Assembly (NCBI GenBank): GCA_014378555.1
Contig: JACMNN010000007.1
Location: 1 to 33,699, forward strand
Direction of reading: 5' to 3'
DNA length: 33,699 nt
From: Burkholderiales bacterium
GTDB taxonomy: Bacteria; Pseudomonadota; Gammaproteobacteria; Burkholderiales; Casimicrobiaceae
Both the position numbers and the translations under genes were made by a program. This document shows positions 32,028 to 33,699 of the stretch, piece by piece. The notes beneath the pieces are model-generated. The model was given only the letters and a program-made list of their open reading frames with translations, was not told the origin of the DNA and ran no database searches. How positions within the stretch are numbered: the stretch's first letter is position 1; the number at the start of each line of letters is the position of its first letter.

Positions 32028-32495
32028 TCACGGTGCAGCGCCTGCAAAGTCAAGTTGCCGCCACGCCTCGTAAACCGTGACCGCCACCGAATTCGACAGA
32101 TTCAAACTGCGGATTGCGGGTCGCATCGGTAGGCGCAGTTGATGCTCAGCGTCGAAGTCGGCGAGCACGTCGGTTGACAGCCCTTTCGTCTCCGAGCCAA
32201 ACACGAAAACGTCACCCGCAGCGAGTGTTGTTTCATGCGGTGATCGGATGCCGCAGGTCTCGATGGCAAACATACGATGGCCGGCAAGTGCGGCTTTGCA
32301 GGCCGCCCAGTCATCATGCACCAGCATCTTTGCGTACTCGTGATAATCGAGCCCAGCGCGGCGCATTCGCGCATCATCTAGCGGAAACCCAAGCGGGCGC
32401 ACTAGGTGCAGCGTTGCGCCGGTATTGGCGCAAAGACGGATGACGTTGCCGGTGTTCGGCGGGATTTCTGGTTCAACCAGAACCACGTGAATCAT
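32028..32495 (-). CDS. trmL: tRNA (cytidine/uridine-34-2'-O)-methyltransferase
   Basis: SPOUT-class methyltransferase that 2'-O-methylates the wobble base of leucine tRNAs. The 155-residue length and sequence are typical: MIHVVLVEPEIPPNTGNVIRLCANTG at the N-terminus, VFVFGSETKGLS in the middle and the knotted C-terminal segment MRPAIRSLNLSNSVAVTVYEAWRQ. The knot forms the cofactor site and dimer interface. It starts 10 bp after the comF stop on the same strand, suggesting a two-gene operon. Confidence 0.95.
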   Translation of the reverse strand: MIHVVLVEPEIPPNTGNVIRLCANTGATLHLVRPLGFPLDDARMRRAGLDYHEYAKMLVHDDWAACKAALAGHRMFAIETCGIRSPHETTLAAGDVFVFGSETKGLSTDVLADFDAEHQLRLPMRPAIRSLNLSNSVAVTVYEAWRQLDFAGAAP

Positions 32496-32505
32496 GCGCC
32501 GTTAC

Positions 32506-33336
32506 TCATGTTCGTGCCTGGCCAAATTTGATGATGCGGTCGCGTCGCCTGATCGGCAACACGCGGGCCAGTACAAATGCGTCGACACGCGCTGCACCCG
32601 CATCCAGCAGAGCACTCGCGAGCGAGTTGAGCGTGGCGCCGGTGGTGAGCACGTCATCCACCATCACTACCGATTCGCCCACGAAAGACCGCGTCGCGAC
32701 GAATGCATTACGTACGTTTCGCCGCCGCTCTACCCAGTTCAATCGCTGCTGAATGTCGGTTTCGCGGATGCGAATAACCGCTTTGGTATCGACCTTGAGA
32801 TCGAAGCGCAGTGCCATTTCTTCAGCGATCAACTGCGCCTGGTTGTAGCCGCGCGATTGCAGCCGTAACTCCGCTAATGGCACCGGAATGAGCGTGGCAT
32901 TTTCAGCGAACGGCCAGTCGCTTCGCTGCACCGCGGCCCAACGATAAATCGCAAACGCGTGATGGTATTTCGCAGCTGTTAATGCCTTGTCGAGAGGAAA
33001 TTCATACTGCCAAAGCGCCACCAAATGCTGCCAAACCGGTGGCTTTTTCAAGCAACGTCCACACACTTCACCGTTGGCTGCATCGAGCTGACAGCGCGGA
33101 CAGACTTGCTTGGCTAATCGCGGCAATTCGCTTGCGCAGGGCGTGCACACCGTCTCCTGCGTGCTGTCGCCGCAGAAGAAACAACTTTGCGGCAATGCGC
33201 AGTCACGCACCCGCTTGAGGTTGGGTCTGAGCGCGATGGAAGTCTCGGCGTTGAACAGGCGCAATAGAATTTCAATTCCGATCGGTCGTTGAGTTTCTAG
33301 ATTTTCCCATGCCATCCTTCGTGCCGCGTCTCGCAT
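32506..33336 (-). CDS. ComF-family phosphoribosyltransferase-like protein
   Basis: ComF proteins are needed for DNA uptake during transformation in some bacteria. The N-terminal zinc-finger cysteines appear as CFFCGD, CTPCA, CPRC and CGRC. The phosphoribosyltransferase part shows TLIPVPLAELRLQSRGYNQAQLIAEEM and the PRPP-binding loop VVMVDDVLTTGATLNSLA. The frame opens at GTG 33360. Met codons at 33336 and 33315 are more likely starts, and I give 33336. All leave 40-50 residues before the zinc finger, longer than usual, so an internal start is also possible. It is upstream of trmL and divergent from a bioC-like gene whose ATG overlaps the 33336 codon. Confidence 0.85.
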   Translation of the reverse strand: MRDAARRMAWENLETQRPIGIEILLRLFNAETSIALRPNLKRVRDCALPQSCFFCGDSTQETVCTPCASELPRLAKQVCPRCQLDAANGEVCGRCLKKPPVWQHLVALWQYEFPLDKALTAAKYHHAFAIYRWAAVQRSDWPFAENATLIPVPLAELRLQSRGYNQAQLIAEEMALRFDLKVDTKAVIRIRETDIQQRLNWVERRRNVRNAFVATRSFVGESVVMVDDVLTTGATLNSLASALLDAGAARVDAFVLARVLPIRRRDRIIKFGQART

Positions 33337-33699
33337 GAGTGCGCCTAACCCGCTAGACACCCAGTGGTTGCGCCATCGTTTCGATCGCGCGGCGCATAGC
33401 TACGCCGACGCCGCGGTGGTGCAACGCGAGGTAGGCAATCGTTTGCTCGAACGGTTTGACGTGATGCGCATCGCGCCGGCGGCGATTCTGGACGTCGGCT
33501 GCGGGCCAGGCACTCACACTGCGGCACTCTCGGCGCGCTTTCCAGAGGCAACGGTGACGGCGATCGACCATTCGGCCGCGATGGTTGCCCGAGCGGCGCC
33601 GTCGGCAAGCGGCCTACTGGCGAGATTTTCAGCGTTTGGCAAACGCCCGCGCATTCGCGGTCTGGTCAGCGACATGGGCGCGTTGCCGTTGCCGCGCGA
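33335..33699 (+). CDS. bioC: BioC-like malonyl-ACP O-methyltransferase, truncated by window end
   Basis: An open frame from ATG 33335 runs without a stop to the last base. The protein starts MSAPNPLDTQWLRHRFDRAA and continues with HSYADAAVVQREVGNRLLER, the usual N-terminus of BioC. The SAM-binding motif I ILDVGCGPGTHTAAL follows at about residues 50-64, and AIDHSAAMV is motif II. BioC masks the malonyl carboxyl group so fatty-acid synthesis can build the pimelate moiety of biotin. A divergent comF-trmL neighbour is a common betaproteobacterial arrangement. A different SAM methyltransferase is possible because only about 121 residues are visible. Confidence 0.82.
   Translation, partial: MSAPNPLDTQWLRHRFDRAAHSYADAAVVQREVGNRLLERFDVMRIAPAAILDVGCGPGTHTAALSARFPEATVTAIDHSAAMVARAAPSASGLLARFSAFGKRPRIRGLVSDMGALPLPR

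Noticed and set aside
1-33699. CRISPR array, prophage, insertion sequence, tRNA or rRNA
   Set aside because: No regularly spaced direct repeats, transposase, integrase, phage structural genes or cloverleaf-like sequences were found by reading both strands.

Overview
The window looks like a chromosomal segment of a GC-rich betaproteobacterium, most likely Burkholderiales or a close relative. The evidence is the rpmH-rnpA-yidD-yidC-mnmE block, a tctCBA cluster with a Bug-type binding protein, a bioC/comF/trmL cluster, and a PsrA-like regulator heading a beta-oxidation operon. No phage, plasmid, insertion sequence, CRISPR array, tRNA or rRNA gene was recognised. The genus cannot be named from the sequence alone.

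Layout. 1-4500 (minus strand): a beta-oxidation operon of TetR/PsrA-like regulator, thiolase and FadB-type hydratase/dehydrogenase. A 16-bp palindrome of the PsrA-box type lies before the regulator. A palindromic repeat pair between thiolase and fadB has been tandemly duplicated, creating a 34-codon chimeric ORF. 4724-7976: a periplasmic peptide-binding protein gene divergent from an MlrC-like (M81) metallopeptidase gene. 7992-8666: an AbrB/Doc toxin-antitoxin pair with a palindromic operator. 8696-11410: a two-subunit molybdenum hydroxylase of the isoquinoline 1-oxidoreductase type. 11622-13246: a small membrane protein of unknown role, a 545-bp stretch without a confident gene, and a stand-alone HNH nuclease. 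13404-16466: a complete tripartite tricarboxylate transporter (tctC, tctB, tctA) ending in strong hairpins. 16560-18420: an EamA-type permease and a kynurenine-formamidase-like hydrolase.

18499-20374 (minus strand): the CCA-adding enzyme with a DJ-1/PfpI protein upstream. 20450-24524: a broken copy of the 5' end of ada, a VapBC-type toxin-antitoxin pair, then an intact ada-alkA fusion gene, ogt and an EamA permease. The last three are linked by ATGA start/stop overlaps, so alkylation-damage repair appears translationally coupled to a transporter. 24696-28728: ribosomal protein L34, RNase P protein, YidD, YidC and MnmE. dnaA is not next to rpmH. 28801-29544: an archaeal-type cytidylate kinase homologue with an extra C-terminal domain. 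29547-31979 (minus strand): an MBOAT O-acyltransferase with an SGNH-like partner. 32028-33699: trmL and comF (minus strand) facing a truncated bioC-like gene whose start codon overlaps a possible comF start.

The best second looks are the chimeric ORF within the duplicated repeat pair, the shared ATTAC-N4-GTAAT palindrome before two unrelated toxin-antitoxin operons, the ada remnant flanking vapBC, the ada-ogt-permease coupling, the PsrA-type operator, a long-spacer promoter with an inverted repeat upstream of ada, and the kinase with a possible degenerate ParB-like tail. No wholly new multi-gene defence or metabolic system was identified with confidence.
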